A stretch of DNA of 64,000 bases, taken from assembly GCF_027622945.1 (NCBI RefSeq), contig NZ_JAPZVQ010000006.1, forward strand, positions 78,593 to 142,592, given 5' to 3'. Below, piece by piece: positions 46,575-54,810 of this stretch. The stretch's first letter is position 1. Every line of letters begins with the position of its first letter. The notes beneath the pieces were generated by a model. It had not been told where the DNA came from. It did not search any database and saw only the letters and a list, made by a program, of their open reading frames with translations. A program made the translations under genes and the position numbers. Origin of the DNA: Glycomyces lechevalierae (GTDB lineage Bacteria; Actinomycetota; Actinomycetes; Mycobacteriales; Micromonosporaceae).

Positions 46575-47114
46575 GTGACCGAAGACCACGGCAAGCTGCG
46601 CATCTCGAACGCCGACCGCGACAAGGCGATCGCGCAGCTCCAGGCCGCCCTCGACGAAGGCCGGATCGACCTCGCGGAGTTCGACGAGCGGGCCAAGACC
46701 GCCTACGAGGCCAAGACGAACGCCGAGCTCGACCTCATCTTCGACGACCTGCCCGGCGGCCGTCCGAAGGAAGGCGAGGTCGTTGCGGCCGAGCCCGCCG
46801 AAGCCCCCGAGCACGACCGCCCCCGCGGGCCCCGCTTCCATCAGCTCCCGGCCCTGCGCGGCCTCGTCACGGTCGGCGTCATCACCACCGGCGTGTGGGC
46901 CGCCTCCTCAATCGCCTCGGGCGAGTGGCACTACTTCTGGCCGATCTGGCCGATCCTCGGCCTCGGCATCGCGACGATCATGCAGGTCGTCAACGGCGGC
47001 TGGGGCCACCGAGACTGGGACCACGGCGACGCCGGCGAGCGGCACGAGCGCCGGGCGCGCGAGCGCGAGGAGCGGCACGAGCGACGCAGTCGCCACCACC
47101 GCGACCGCTACTGA
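46575..47114 (+). CDS. DUF1707 and two-helix membrane protein, copy 1
   Basis: 179 residues. The N-terminal DUF1707 (about 1-55: LRISNADRDKAIAQLQAALDEGRIDL in parts, ending DLP) is a short helical domain common in actinobacteria, thought to bind proteins or nucleic acid but not defined. A Pro/Glu linker leads to two membrane helices (about 97-145) and a strongly charged Arg/Glu/His tail. Probably a small regulatory or scaffold protein at the membrane. A leaderless promoter precedes it. Confidence 0.82.
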   Translation: MTEDHGKLRISNADRDKAIAQLQAALDEGRIDLAEFDERAKTAYEAKTNAELDLIFDDLPGGRPKEGEVVAAEPAEAPEHDRPRGPRFHQLPALRGLVTVGVITTGVWAASSIASGEWHYFWPIWPILGLGIATIMQVVNGGWGHRDWDHGDAGERHERRAREREERHERRSRHHRDRY

Positions 47115-47151
47115 GCCCCCTGCGCCCCGAACCCCCAAGGAGCCCAACCGA

Positions 47152-47628
47152 ATGTCCTCCCTCGAACGCTTCGGCGGCGACCGCGAGATGCGGATCGGCA
47201 ACGCCGAGCGCGACGCCCTCGCCGACCTCCTGCGGACCTCCGTCGACCAGGGCTACCTCGAGCTCGACGAGTACGAGAAGCGCGTCGACGTCGTCATGGC
47301 CGCCAAGACCGTCGGCGACGCCCTGCCGGTGCTCGTGGACCTGCCCGCCTACCGCACGATCGTCGAGACCGAGCCCCCAGTGAAACGCGGTGTGCCCGAC
47401 TGGATCAAGTGGATGTGGTTCGGGTTCTCCATCCCGATCACCATCTGCCTGTCGATCTGGCTCGTGATCTTCTTCTTCGCCGGCCACACCTACCCGTGGC
47501 CGATCTGGGTCGCCGCGCCGTTCATCGGTGTCGGCATCCCCATGACGCTCGCCGAGCGGTTCATCATGCGCCCGGCCGAGGAGCGCAAGCGCCGAGAGCA
47601 GTTGCGCCGCAAGCGCATGGAGGGCTAG
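47152..47628 (+). CDS. DUF1707 and two-helix membrane protein, copy 2
   Basis: 158 residues from ATG 47152 (AAGGAG upstream). DUF1707 (about 12-65: MRIGNAERDALADLLRTSVDQG, then LPVLVDLP) and two membrane helices (about 88-135) are followed by a basic tail (RKRREQLRRKRMEG). It is a diverged tandem paralogue of the preceding gene, 37 bp away and probably co-transcribed. Function unknown. Confidence 0.82.
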   Translation: MSSLERFGGDREMRIGNAERDALADLLRTSVDQGYLELDEYEKRVDVVMAAKTVGDALPVLVDLPAYRTIVETEPPVKRGVPDWIKWMWFGFSIPITICLSIWLVIFFFAGHTYPWPIWVAAPFIGVGIPMTLAERFIMRPAEERKRREQLRRKRMEG

Positions 47629-47642
47629 CCCCCGGACAAGCG

Positions 47643-47673
47643 AAAAGCCTCGCGGCGGTGCCGCGAGGCTTTT
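47643..47673 (+). terminator. Terminator after the DUF1707 pair
   Basis: 14-bp perfect stem (47643-47656 with 47660-47673), GGT loop, with AAAA/TTTT ends. It can work in both directions and also ends the minus-strand tRNA transcript five bases further right. Confidence 0.9.
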
Positions 47674-47677
47674 GCAT

Positions 47678-47754
47678 TGGGGTGACCGACGGGGCTCGAA
47701 CCCGCGACCTCCTCGACCACAACGAGGCGTTCTACCAGCTGAACTACGGTCACC
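47678..47754 (-). tRNA. tRNA-His (GTG)
   Basis: Cloverleaf on the minus strand: acceptor GTGACCG paired with CGGTCAC, D stem GTTC/GAAC, anticodon stem CCTCG/CGAGG with loop TTGTGGT (anticodon at 47718-47720) and a TTCGAGC T loop. The extra G at position -1, opposite C73, is the histidine identity element, and CCA is encoded. It lies downstream of orn on the same strand. Confidence 0.97.
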
Positions 47755-47844
47755 AAGATCGGTTCCACAGGCGAAACCTGGGACCGGCGACAATCATAGC
47801 CAAGCTTCCGGCGTTCCTGTCAACGGGGTTCGGTGTCGGCCGTC

Positions 47845-48456
47845 TCAGTCCTGCGGCGTCCCGGCGACGCTCGCCGCGGCGGCCTTGGCCTCGTCGCTGC
47901 TGGGGCCGGGCAGGGGCACGAACAGGGTGCGCCGGTAGTACTCGAGCTCCTGCACGCTCTCGTTGATGTCCGCGAGCGCGCGGTGGGCGAGGCCCTTCGG
48001 CGGCTGGTTGTAGTACACGCGCGGGTACCAGCGCCGGGCGAGCTCCTTGATGGAGGACACGTCGATCATCCGGTAGTGGAGGTGGTCGTCGAGGCGCGGC
48101 ATGTACTTGGCGATGAAGGTGCGGTCGGTGGCGATCGAGTTGCCGCACAAGGGGGCCGTGCGCGCCTCGGGCACGTACTGCTTGATGTACTCCAGGACCG
48201 TGTCCTCGGCCTCCTGCAGGGAGATCCGCGAAGCCCGCACCTCGTCGGTGAGCCCGGACTTGGCGTGCATGTCGGCGACGAACGCGCCCATGGCGTCCAG
48301 CGTCGCGCCCTCGCAGGCGATCACGATGTCGAGGCCCTCGTCGACCGGGGTGAGGTCGGGTTCCGTGACGAGTACGGCGATCTCGATGAGGGCTTCGGTA
48401 TCCGGGTCGAGGCCGGTCATTTCGCAGTCGACCCACACTAGGCGTTCTTCAGTCAC
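47845..48456 (-). CDS. orn: Oligoribonuclease
   Basis: 203 residues from GTG 48456 ([18 protein letters not shown] region); the frame is open 42 codons upstream without conservation. DEDDh exonuclease motifs: Asp and Glu in [10 protein letters not shown], Asp in [12 protein letters not shown], and His/Asp in [12 protein letters not shown]. It degrades the 2-4 nucleotide RNAs left by other RNases and also pGpG from c-di-GMP turnover. tRNA-His follows on the same strand. Confidence 0.96.
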   Translation of the reverse strand: MTEERLVWVDCEMTGLDPDTEALIEIAVLVTEPDLTPVDEGLDIVIACEGATLDAMGAFVADMHAKSGLTDEVRASRISLQEAEDTVLEYIKQYVPEARTAPLCGNSIATDRTFIAKYMPRLDDHLHYRMIDVSSIKELARRWYPRVYYNQPPKGLAHRALADINESVQELEYYRRTLFVPLPGPSSDEAKAAAASVAGTPQD

Positions 48457-49077
48457 CGGGCCAACTCTACGCGCAGGCGACACGTTGGGTGATCTACGAG
48501 GCACGCTGCCGGAAGCGGGCCCGCGGGCGCCGGGGAGGGCGCAGACTGAGGAGAACGAGAGGTGTTCGGAATCGGACATCAACGCCTGGGAAAGGTGTTG
48601 CTTGTCACCGCTACCGTCCGCTATGGTGCGGGTATCAGAGCGTCGCCGCCTTTGCGGCCCGGATCGCAGTGATTAGGGCCGCAATAAGATGATCTCTCAA
48701 CTTTTTCAAGGTAGGGCGCGTGTACCCCTAGAGATTGAAGGTTTGCGATGAAGCAGACCGGAGACGATACCGTGACCAGGACTCGGGTCATCAGGCCTCT
48801 GCCGAGGTGAGGTGATCCCCGTCTCAGAGACATCATGAGGACGACCTGTCCTCGTCTCAGAAACGGGAGCCGTGAACCGAGCTTAGCCGACGATTACGGG
48901 TACTCGAAACGATGTGAAGGCAACTGGGCCCCGAAAACCCGGCGGCCACCGAATCGCATCGATTTCGTAACCGTGGCGCATCGAACACCGGGGCACGGAA
49001 TTCCACGCAACGAAGCGGTCGTTGTAACTGGTACACCGCTCACGCGGTGTCGGGGGACGAGGAAGCTGGAGGAGACC
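48457..49077. other. Long leader/promoter region between orn and the sigma factor gene
   Basis: 621 bp without a convincing larger gene. A promoter-like pair TTGCTT (48598-48603) and TATGGT (48622-48627) with 18-base spacing, and a second -10-like TAAGAT (48685-48690), point towards the sigma factor gene. That implies a 5' leader of roughly 400 bases. A 20-codon frame at 48748-48810 lies in it. The open frame from 48835 into the sigma gene lacks conserved sequence. Confidence 0.5.
48748..48810 (+). CDS. Possible 20-residue leader peptide upstream of the sigma factor gene
   Basis: ATG with a GAAGG box about seven bases upstream, coding a basic peptide (MKQTGDDTVTRTRVIRPLPR) before TGA. Short frames arise by chance, so evidence is only the ribosome site and the position in a long leader. 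If real, it could control expression of the sigma factor. Confidence 0.2.
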   Translation: MKQTGDDTVTRTRVIRPLPR

Positions 49078-50034
49078 TTGAGCGTGGAGCAAACGACAAC
49101 ACCCACCCTCACCACCGAAGAGGTCGCTGAGGAACGAGACCTTGTGGGTGTCTACCTGCATGAGATCTCGAAGACGCCGCTGCTTGACGCCGCCGCCGAG
49201 GTCGACTTGGCGAAGGCTGTCGAAGCCGGTCTGTTCGCGAAGCACCTGCTCGGCGAGGGGGAGACCTTCGGCGACGCCACCGAGAAGGACCTGAAGCGCC
49301 TGGTCGAAGACGGGGCGAAGGCGAAAGAGCAGTTCATCAAGGCGAACCTGCGGTTGGTCGTCTCGATCGCCCGCCGGTACGTCCGCTCCGGGATGCCGAT
49401 GCTCGACCTGATCCAGGAGGGCAACACGGGCCTGGTCCGCGCCGTCGAGAAATTCGACTACCAGCGCGGCTTCAAGTTCTCGACGTACGCCACGTGGTGG
49501 ATCCGCCAGGCCATCAGCCGGGCGATCGCCCAGCAGGAGCGCACCGTGCGCCTGCCGGTGCACCTGGTCGAGGACGTCAACCGGATGCGCAACGTCACCC
49601 GCCAGCTCACCCGTGAGCTCGGCGGCGACCCCGAACCCGACCAGGTCGCCAAGGCACTCGGCGTCACGGTCGAGCGGGTCAACGAGCTCATCCGCTGGAG
49701 CCAGGACACCGTCTCGCTGGACACGCCGATCGGCGACGACGGCGACACCAACCTCGGCGACCTCGTCGCCGACTCCGACGAGCCCAGCCCGGAGGACGTC
49801 GTCCTCGCCGGGATGGAGCGTCAGCGGATCGAGATGATGCTCAACCACCTCGACGAGCGCTCAGCGGGGATCGTCAAGGCCCGCTACGGGCTCGAGGACG
49901 GCCGCGAGCACTCGCTCACGGAGGTCGCGCACCGGTTCCACCTGTCGCGCGAGCGCATCCGCCAACTCGAGATCCAGGCGCTGGCACGCCTCAAGGAGCT
50001 GGCCAACGACCAGGTCATGGCCGAAGCGGCTTGA
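49078..50034 (+). CDS. Group 2 (SigB/HrdB-like) sigma-70 factor
   Basis: 318 residues from TTG 49078; the GTG at 49084 is an equally plausible start given the GGAGGAG at 49068-49074. Regions 1.2 (RDLVGVYLHEISKTPLL), 2 (NLRLVVSIARRY, GNTGLVRAVEKFDYQRGFKFSTYATWWIRQAI in pieces), 3 and 4 (YGLEDGREHSLTEVAHRFHLSRERIRQLE) are complete. The long N-terminal region of a principal HrdB/SigA is missing, and the length is like mycobacterial SigB (about 320). It probably recognises housekeeping-like promoters under stress or in stationary phase. A convergent terminator follows. Confidence 0.93.
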   Translation: MSVEQTTTPTLTTEEVAEERDLVGVYLHEISKTPLLDAAAEVDLAKAVEAGLFAKHLLGEGETFGDATEKDLKRLVEDGAKAKEQFIKANLRLVVSIARRYVRSGMPMLDLIQEGNTGLVRAVEKFDYQRGFKFSTYATWWIRQAISRAIAQQERTVRLPVHLVEDVNRMRNVTRQLTRELGGDPEPDQVAKALGVTVERVNELIRWSQDTVSLDTPIGDDGDTNLGDLVADSDEPSPEDVVLAGMERQRIEMMLNHLDERSAGIVKARYGLEDGREHSLTEVAHRFHLSRERIRQLEIQALARLKELANDQVMAEAA

Positions 50035-50062
50035 CTGCGTAACAAGCACTAGGACACATGGC

Positions 50063-50094
50063 GGAAGGGCCGGGGCGAAAGCCCCGGCCCTTCC
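50063..50094. terminator. Bidirectional terminator between sigma factor and NlpC/P60 genes
   Basis: 14-bp perfect stem (50063-50076 with 50081-50094) and GAAA tetraloop, between convergent genes. Confidence 0.92.
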
Positions 50095-50111
50095 GTCGTT
50101 CACGGTGTCGG

Positions 50112-51116
50112 TCAGACGCGGCGGTAGCCGTCGACGGACATGCCCATGTCGTCCAGGTTCGTGATCTTCACGACGTCGCCCGGCTTGGGGGCGTGGATGA
50201 CCTGGCCGTCGCCGATGTACATCGCGACGTGGTTCTCGCCGTTGTAGAAGATCAGGTCGCCCGGCTGCAGGTCGCTGCGGTCGATCGAGCTGGTCTCGTC
50301 CCACATGGACCACGTGGAGTGGGTCAGCGAGATGCCGGAGACCTCGTACGCGCCCACGATGAGGCCCGAGCAGTCCCAGGTGTCGGGGCCGGCGGCGCCG
50401 AACACGTAGGACTCGCCGAGCTGGTCCTTCGCGAACTGGACGGCGGCGGTCGCGGCGTCGGCGCTGTAGGAGGCGGTCGAACCGGAGTCGGCATCGGAGT
50501 CCGAGCCGGAGTCCGACTCGCTCGCGGCGGCCTCTTCAGCGGCGGCTGCGGCTGCGGCCGCAGCGGCTTCGGCCTCGGCGGCCTCGGCTTCATCGTGGGC
50601 CTTCTCGGCCTCGTCGATCTGCGTGTCGAGGTCGGCGAGCTCCTGCTTCGCGGCCGCGATGTCGGCGTTGAGCGTGTCGGCGGTCTCGGAGGCGGCCTGC
50701 GCCTCCTCGTACTTGTCCGACTGCTCCTGCGCGTAGGCGACCAGGGAGGTGACCTTGGCGCCGAGGTCGTCGTCGGCGGATTGGACCGCGGCGGTGACGA
50801 CGCTGAGCTGCGCGCCGGAGGTGCCGTACTCGGCGGTGGCCGCATCGATGACGGCCTGGGCCGCGTCGAGCTTGGTCTGGAGCGCCGTGAGGTCGGCGGC
50901 GGCGGTGTCGCGCTGCGTCTCGAGATCGGTGAGGTGGTCCTCGATGTCGGAGGCGGAAGCGGAGGTGTAGTCGATGTCGGCCGCGTCGGCGTGCGTGCCG
51001 GCGAATGCCGTCACGAGCCCGACGGTGGCGAGTGTGACGCCCGTGTAGGCGGCGACGCGGCGAAGGATGGCGCTGGTTTTCGAACGTTGTTCAGTATCAG
51101 AGCAGGCGTGAGCCAC
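50112..51116 (-). CDS. Secreted NlpC/P60 peptidoglycan endopeptidase with coiled coil
   Basis: 334 residues from GTG 51116. A signal peptide (about 1-46, ending ADAA) leads to a long coiled coil (about 55-200) rich in Ala, Glu and Gln, an Ala/Ser/Asp linker, and the NlpC/P60 domain (about 220-334). Catalytic Cys is in DTWDCSGLI, His in NGENHVAMYIGDG, and a polar third residue follows in VIHAPKPGD. RipA-like enzymes of this type cut stem peptides for cell separation. A c-di-AMP riboswitch in the leader indicates control by cell-wall or osmotic signals. Confidence 0.94.
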   Translation of the reverse strand: MAHACSDTEQRSKTSAILRRVAAYTGVTLATVGLVTAFAGTHADAADIDYTSASASDIEDHLTDLETQRDTAAADLTALQTKLDAAQAVIDAATAEYGTSGAQLSVVTAAVQSADDDLGAKVTSLVAYAQEQSDKYEEAQAASETADTLNADIAAAKQELADLDTQIDEAEKAHDEAEAAEAEAAAAAAAAAAEEAAASESDSGSDSDADSGSTASYSADAATAAVQFAKDQLGESYVFGAAGPDTWDCSGLIVGAYEVSGISLTHSTWSMWDETSSIDRSDLQPGDLIFYNGENHVAMYIGDGQVIHAPKPGDVVKITNLDDMGMSVDGYRRV

Positions 51117-51121
51117 GAGGT

Positions 51122-51305
51122 GGCCTTTCTTCCTCGGCCGCCTACCGGGTTAGCTGTCGGGTTCGGGCAGGGAAGATCGCCCTACCCGCTGCGGCTGCGC
51201 TGCAGCGGGATTCACCCCGTGTGCCACGGCATTCACTGCGTCTTCTCAAACCAGCGAGGGGGGACGCGGCACGGCTGGGTCCCCGGCCCGCGCATCGGTG
51301 TTTCA
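51122..51305 (-). promoter_or_regulatory. c-di-AMP (ydaO/yuaA) riboswitch
   Basis: Minus-strand leader of the NlpC/P60 gene. In order it has CCGGGGACCCAG (near 51,285), GGGGTGAATC (near 51,210), a variable stem, TAGGGC, CCCGAACCCG(A)CAGCTAACC (near 51,150-51,170), GGTAGGCG and a GGAAGAAAGG end (near 51,125-51,140). These are the conserved blocks of the ydaO class. In actinobacteria it often controls cell-wall hydrolases and is usually an OFF switch when c-di-AMP is high. Exact borders are approximate. Confidence 0.88.
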
Positions 51306-51405
51306 CCCGGAACCGGGAGGAACGGGCGTCATGCGAGCGCGGCTCGGCGGTCCGGACGGGTGGGTCTCTGGGGGAGCCCTGAGGACCCGACCGGAACAGG
51401 CGCCG

Positions 51406-51435
51406 ACGCTAACGCATGGTGACCCGAATCGCCAA
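51406..51435 (-). promoter_or_regulatory. Candidate promoter for the riboswitch and NlpC/P60 gene
   Basis: Minus strand: TTGGCG (51430-51435), 18-base spacer, TAGCGT (51406-51411). The start near 51,399 would put the riboswitch about 95 bases into the leader. The remaining stretch to 51,629 shows no gene on either strand. Confidence 0.4.
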
Positions 51436-51629
51436 GCCCTCTGTGAGTCGCTCCACAGTCCAGTAACGGACAGTGAGGACGTGGCGGGAGACAGGGCCAC
51501 TATCCAGCGGATTTATTGTCCGAACGGCCGAGCCTGCGATGGCCGGCCGGGCGCAGATGGTCAAGCCGGCTCGGATTCGCGATCGCCTCCGGCTTCGATG
51601 GTGCCCGGCGGGCACGACACCCGGCGGCC

Positions 51630-52457
51630 TCAGAAGCTGCGGAGGGACCGCGGGGGCGGCGGGGACTGGATCGCGGTCGCATCCGTGGCCGGGGGTGCGC
51701 CGCCGATGTACTCCTGCAGCTCGGTGCCTTCGAGCACCCGGCACGGGAAGGCCGCGCCCGCGCAGCGGCGGCGCAGGGCCGCGACCGGGAGTTCGACGTC
51801 GGCGGCCACGGCGACGACATTGCCGAAGCGGCGGCCGCGCAGCACCGCGGGCTCGGCCATGACCGCCGTATGCGGCCACACCGCGCCCATCGCCGCGAGC
51901 GCCGGCTTGAGGAATTTCATCTGGCCGCCGTCGCAGAGGTTCACCGCGTAGTGCCCGCCCGCGCGCAGCACCCGCCGCGCCTCCTGCAGGAACTCGGTGC
52001 TCGTGACGTGCGCGGGCACGCGCGCGCCCGCGTACACGTCCGTCACGATCAGCTCGTAGCTCGCGTCGGGCGCGGCCTCCACGGCCTCGCGCGCGTCCGT
52101 GTGCCGGATCTTCACCTTCACGCTGCGCGGCAGCGGCGCCTCCGCCCGCACGAGCGCCACGAGCTCCTGGTTCGTCTCGACCGCCTGCTGGTAAGAGCCG
52201 GGCCGCGTGGCCGCCACGTACCGCGCCATCGCGAGCCCGCCCGCGCCCAGGTGCAGCACCCGCAGCGGTCGCTTCGGCTCGGCCATGGCGTCGATGAGGT
52301 AGGCGACCCGCTGCATGTACTCGGCATCCAGATAGGACGGGTCGTCGAGGTCGACCGTGGCCTGGACGACCTCGTCGGCGACGAGGTGCAGCAGGTTCGG
52401 GCGGTCGGGGTCGCGGTCGATGCGCAGCGCGGGGCGTTCGGATTCGGGCGGGTTCAC
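51630..52457 (-). CDS. Spermidine synthase-like methyltransferase-fold protein
   Basis: 275 residues from GTG 52457. The Rossmann part has VLHLGAGGLAMARYVA (SAM-binding-like motif), ETNQELVALV, DAREAVEAAPDASYELIVTDVYAG and LRAGGHYAVNLCDGG. This fits the spermidine synthase fold without its N-terminal beta domain. Many actinobacterial members are called fused MFS/spermidine synthase or spermidine synthase-like, and true polyamine synthesis is doubtful. Its start overlaps the end of the MerR gene by 4 bp, so the two are co-expressed. Confidence 0.75.
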   Translation of the reverse strand: MNPPESERPALRIDRDPDRPNLLHLVADEVVQATVDLDDPSYLDAEYMQRVAYLIDAMAEPKRPLRVLHLGAGGLAMARYVAATRPGSYQQAVETNQELVALVRAEAPLPRSVKVKIRHTDAREAVEAAPDASYELIVTDVYAGARVPAHVTSTEFLQEARRVLRAGGHYAVNLCDGGQMKFLKPALAAMGAVWPHTAVMAEPAVLRGRRFGNVVAVAADVELPVAALRRRCAGAAFPCRVLEGTELQEYIGGAPPATDATAIQSPPPPRSLRSF

Positions 52458-53116
52458 GGACCCATTGTGCCCGAAGGCCCCTGCCCGGCCTGGGTCCTGG
52501 CCGAGGCCGCGACGTGCGCGATGCGCCGCAGCGCCGCGAACACCGTCTCGCCCAGCACGGTCGCCACCACCGCCTGCTCCACGTTCACGCCCTCGATCTT
52601 CGTGGCCTCCGCGATCGCCTCCATGTCCGCCGAGGCGAGCGCCGCCGCCGCGTCCGCGTAGTGGCCCAGCACCTCCTGCGGATCCGGGTTCCCCAAGCGG
52701 TAGAACGCGGTGAGCGCCGTGACCAGCGCGTCCCGGTAGTTCGGCGGGGCCACCTCGGCCCACCCGTACTCGGTGAGCAGCTGGTCCACCGTGCGCTCGG
52801 CCGCCTCCGCGGTGCCCTCGCTCGCGAGCGAGAACTTCGGGTCCCGGTGCGTCGCCGCGAGGGTCGCGCCCAGCGCCTGGAATGCCGACTCGGGATGGCG
52901 CCCAAGCACAGTCAGCACCTCGCCGATCTGCGCCACCGAGAGTCCCGCGGTCTCCGAGAGGGCGCGGATGAGCGTCAGCCGGTGCACGTGGGCCGGACCG
53001 TACTCGACGGTGTTGCCCTCGCCGTGCTCGCCGGGCTGGAGCAGGTGCTCCCGCAGGTAGTACTTGATGGTGGCGGCCGGAACGCCGGTCCGCTCCGACA
53101 GCTCCCCGATGCGCAT
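52454..53116 (-). CDS. MerR family transcriptional regulator
   Basis: 220 residues. The winged helix (about 1-70) has MRIGELSERTGVPAATIKYYLREHLL and the following VHRLTLIRAL segment. The rest (about 80-220) is a helical effector domain rather than the short dimerisation helix of metal sensors, and lacks the Cys set of MerR/CueR; a small hydrophobic ligand is likely. It is co-transcribed and overlaps the spermidine-synthase-like gene. The region to 53,268 holds the divergent promoters. Confidence 0.9.
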   Translation of the reverse strand: MRIGELSERTGVPAATIKYYLREHLLQPGEHGEGNTVEYGPAHVHRLTLIRALSETAGLSVAQIGEVLTVLGRHPESAFQALGATLAATHRDPKFSLASEGTAEAAERTVDQLLTEYGWAEVAPPNYRDALVTALTAFYRLGNPDPQEVLGHYADAAAALASADMEAIAEATKIEGVNVEQAVVATVLGETVFAALRRIAHVAASARTQAGQGPSGTMGP

Positions 53117-53268
53117 ACGAGGGAGTCTATGACGGAATGCGCGCCCGCGTTACCGTTGAGCCGGGCAGGAACCCCCGCCTTCGATCCACCCCACCGGAAA
53201 GGCGGGACCATGGACCTCCACGAGTCCGACCGCCCCGCCGCCGGTACCCGAACCTGAACGGCTGCGCC

Positions 53269-54810
53269 ATGCCTGAAGACCTCCGTACGGCACTCCTCGA
53301 GGAGCTGCGCGAGATCGCCGCGCTCCCCGTGCCCGCCTTCGACCCGGACCTCGCCGGCGACTACGCCGAGACCGGCCGCCGCCTGCCGTACGAGAACCAG
53401 TACTTCGCGCGCCGCAGGCACCTCGCCGCCCACGCCCTCGTCGGCGACGGCGCCGTCCTCTCGACCCTCATCGCCGACATCTGCGACGAGCACTCCTGGG
53501 CGCTCCCCGCCCACTGGGACGACGGCGACCCGGCCGTCTGCGTCGACCTCTTCGCGTGCGAGACCGCCCAGACCCTCGCCGAGATCCTGAACCTTCGCGA
53601 CGACGTCAAGGACCGCGAACGCGTCGAAGCCGAGATCCGCCGCCGCGTCCTCGACCCGTTCTTCGAGTCCGAGGAGCCGTTCTGGTGGGAGGAGCGGTTC
53701 TCCAACTGGACCGCCGTGTGCGCCGGCGCCGCCGGCATGGCCGCCCTCGCCCTCGGCTACGACACCGACGTCATCCGCGGCCGCGTCCTGCCCGCCCTCC
53801 AGGCCTACCTGTTCTCGTTCGGACCGGACGGCGGCTGCGTCGAGGGCATCGACTACTGGGTCTACGGCTTCGGCTACTTCACCTACTTCGCCGAGGCCTG
53901 GCGCGACGCCACCGGCGAGGACCTGCTGGCCGGGACCGAGGCCATCGCCTCCTTCCCCGCCCACGTGCAGCTCTACCCGCGGTCCTTCGCGACCTTCGGC
54001 GACGCCCACTACAACCCGTCCCTGCCGCCGGGCCTCCTCGCCCGCCTCGCCGACCGGCTCGGCGTCCCGCTCCCCGCGATCGAGCACACGCCCACCTTCG
54101 CCGACGACTACTGCGCCCGCTGGGCCCACCTCACCCGCACCCTCGAATGGGGACGCGAGCTCGGCGGCGAGATCAAGCCCGGCCGCACCCTCCTCGCGGA
54201 CGTCGGCTGGTACGTCGAGCGCCGCGTCATCGGCCGCCGCATGTGGTCTCTCGCGGTCAAGGGCGGCTACAACGAGGAGCCGCACAACCACCTCGACCTC
54301 GGGTCGTTCATCATCGCCGCCGACGGCGAGCAGCTCCTGTGCGACCCCGGCGCGGGCGAGTACACCGCCGCGTACTTCGGCGATGAGCGTTACGAGCAGG
54401 TGCACCCCTCCGCCGCCTGGCACTCAGTGCCCACCGTCGAAGGCGCCGGCCAGCAGGTGGGCGAGGACTCCCGCGCCGAACTCGTCTACACCGACGACGG
54501 CGTGGACGCCTACATCGACGCCTACGGCGACGGCGCGCTCCTGCGCAAGTTCACCTGGACCGAGGACGGCATCGAGCTGTTCGACGCCGGGCCCGAGATC
54601 GTCGAGTCCTTCGTCAGCCGCATCCGGCCCGAGACCGAGGGCGACCGCGCCACCTGGACCGGCGAGCGCGGCACCCTCGTCCTCCACGGCGTCGACCCCG
54701 ACACGGTCCTCATCGAGGACGTCGAGACCACCACCCACCTCGGGCAGCCCGAGCGCCTATGGGCGCTCCGCTTCGGCTTCAGCGGCGGCCTCCGCTTCGA
54801 GCTGCTCTAG
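53269..54810 (+). CDS. Heparinase II/III-like protein (intracellular)
   Basis: 513 residues from ATG 53269; upstream in-frame codons to 53137 look unconserved. The alpha/alpha toroid part (about 60-300) includes EPFWWEERFSNWTAVCAG and VEGIDYWVYGFGYFTYFAEAW. The beta-sandwich part (about 310-513) has NHLDLGSFIIAADGEQLL and CDPGAGEYTAAYFGDERYE, the heparinase II/III signature with the probable catalytic/metal His. Related proteins are polysaccharide lyases, often acting on uronic acid oligosaccharides. No signal peptide, so substrates would be imported. Its last 54 bp overlap the end of the SulP gene on the other strand. Confidence 0.8.
   Translation: MPEDLRTALLEELREIAALPVPAFDPDLAGDYAETGRRLPYENQYFARRRHLAAHALVGDGAVLSTLIADICDEHSWALPAHWDDGDPAVCVDLFACETAQTLAEILNLRDDVKDRERVEAEIRRRVLDPFFESEEPFWWEERFSNWTAVCAGAAGMAALALGYDTDVIRGRVLPALQAYLFSFGPDGGCVEGIDYWVYGFGYFTYFAEAWRDATGEDLLAGTEAIASFPAHVQLYPRSFATFGDAHYNPSLPPGLLARLADRLGVPLPAIEHTPTFADDYCARWAHLTRTLEWGRELGGEIKPGRTLLADVGWYVERRVIGRRMWSLAVKGGYNEEPHNHLDLGSFIIAADGEQLLCDPGAGEYTAAYFGDERYEQVHPSAAWHSVPTVEGAGQQVGEDSRAELVYTDDGVDAYIDAYGDGALLRKFTWTEDGIELFDAGPEIVESFVSRIRPETEGDRATWTGERGTLVLHGVDPDTVLIEDVETTTHLGQPERLWALRFGFSGGLRFELL

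Noticed and set aside
48835..49077. Longer N-terminus of the sigma factor from an ATG at 48835
   Set aside because: The added 81 residues show no sigma region 1.1 features, and the ribosome site is at 49068-49074.
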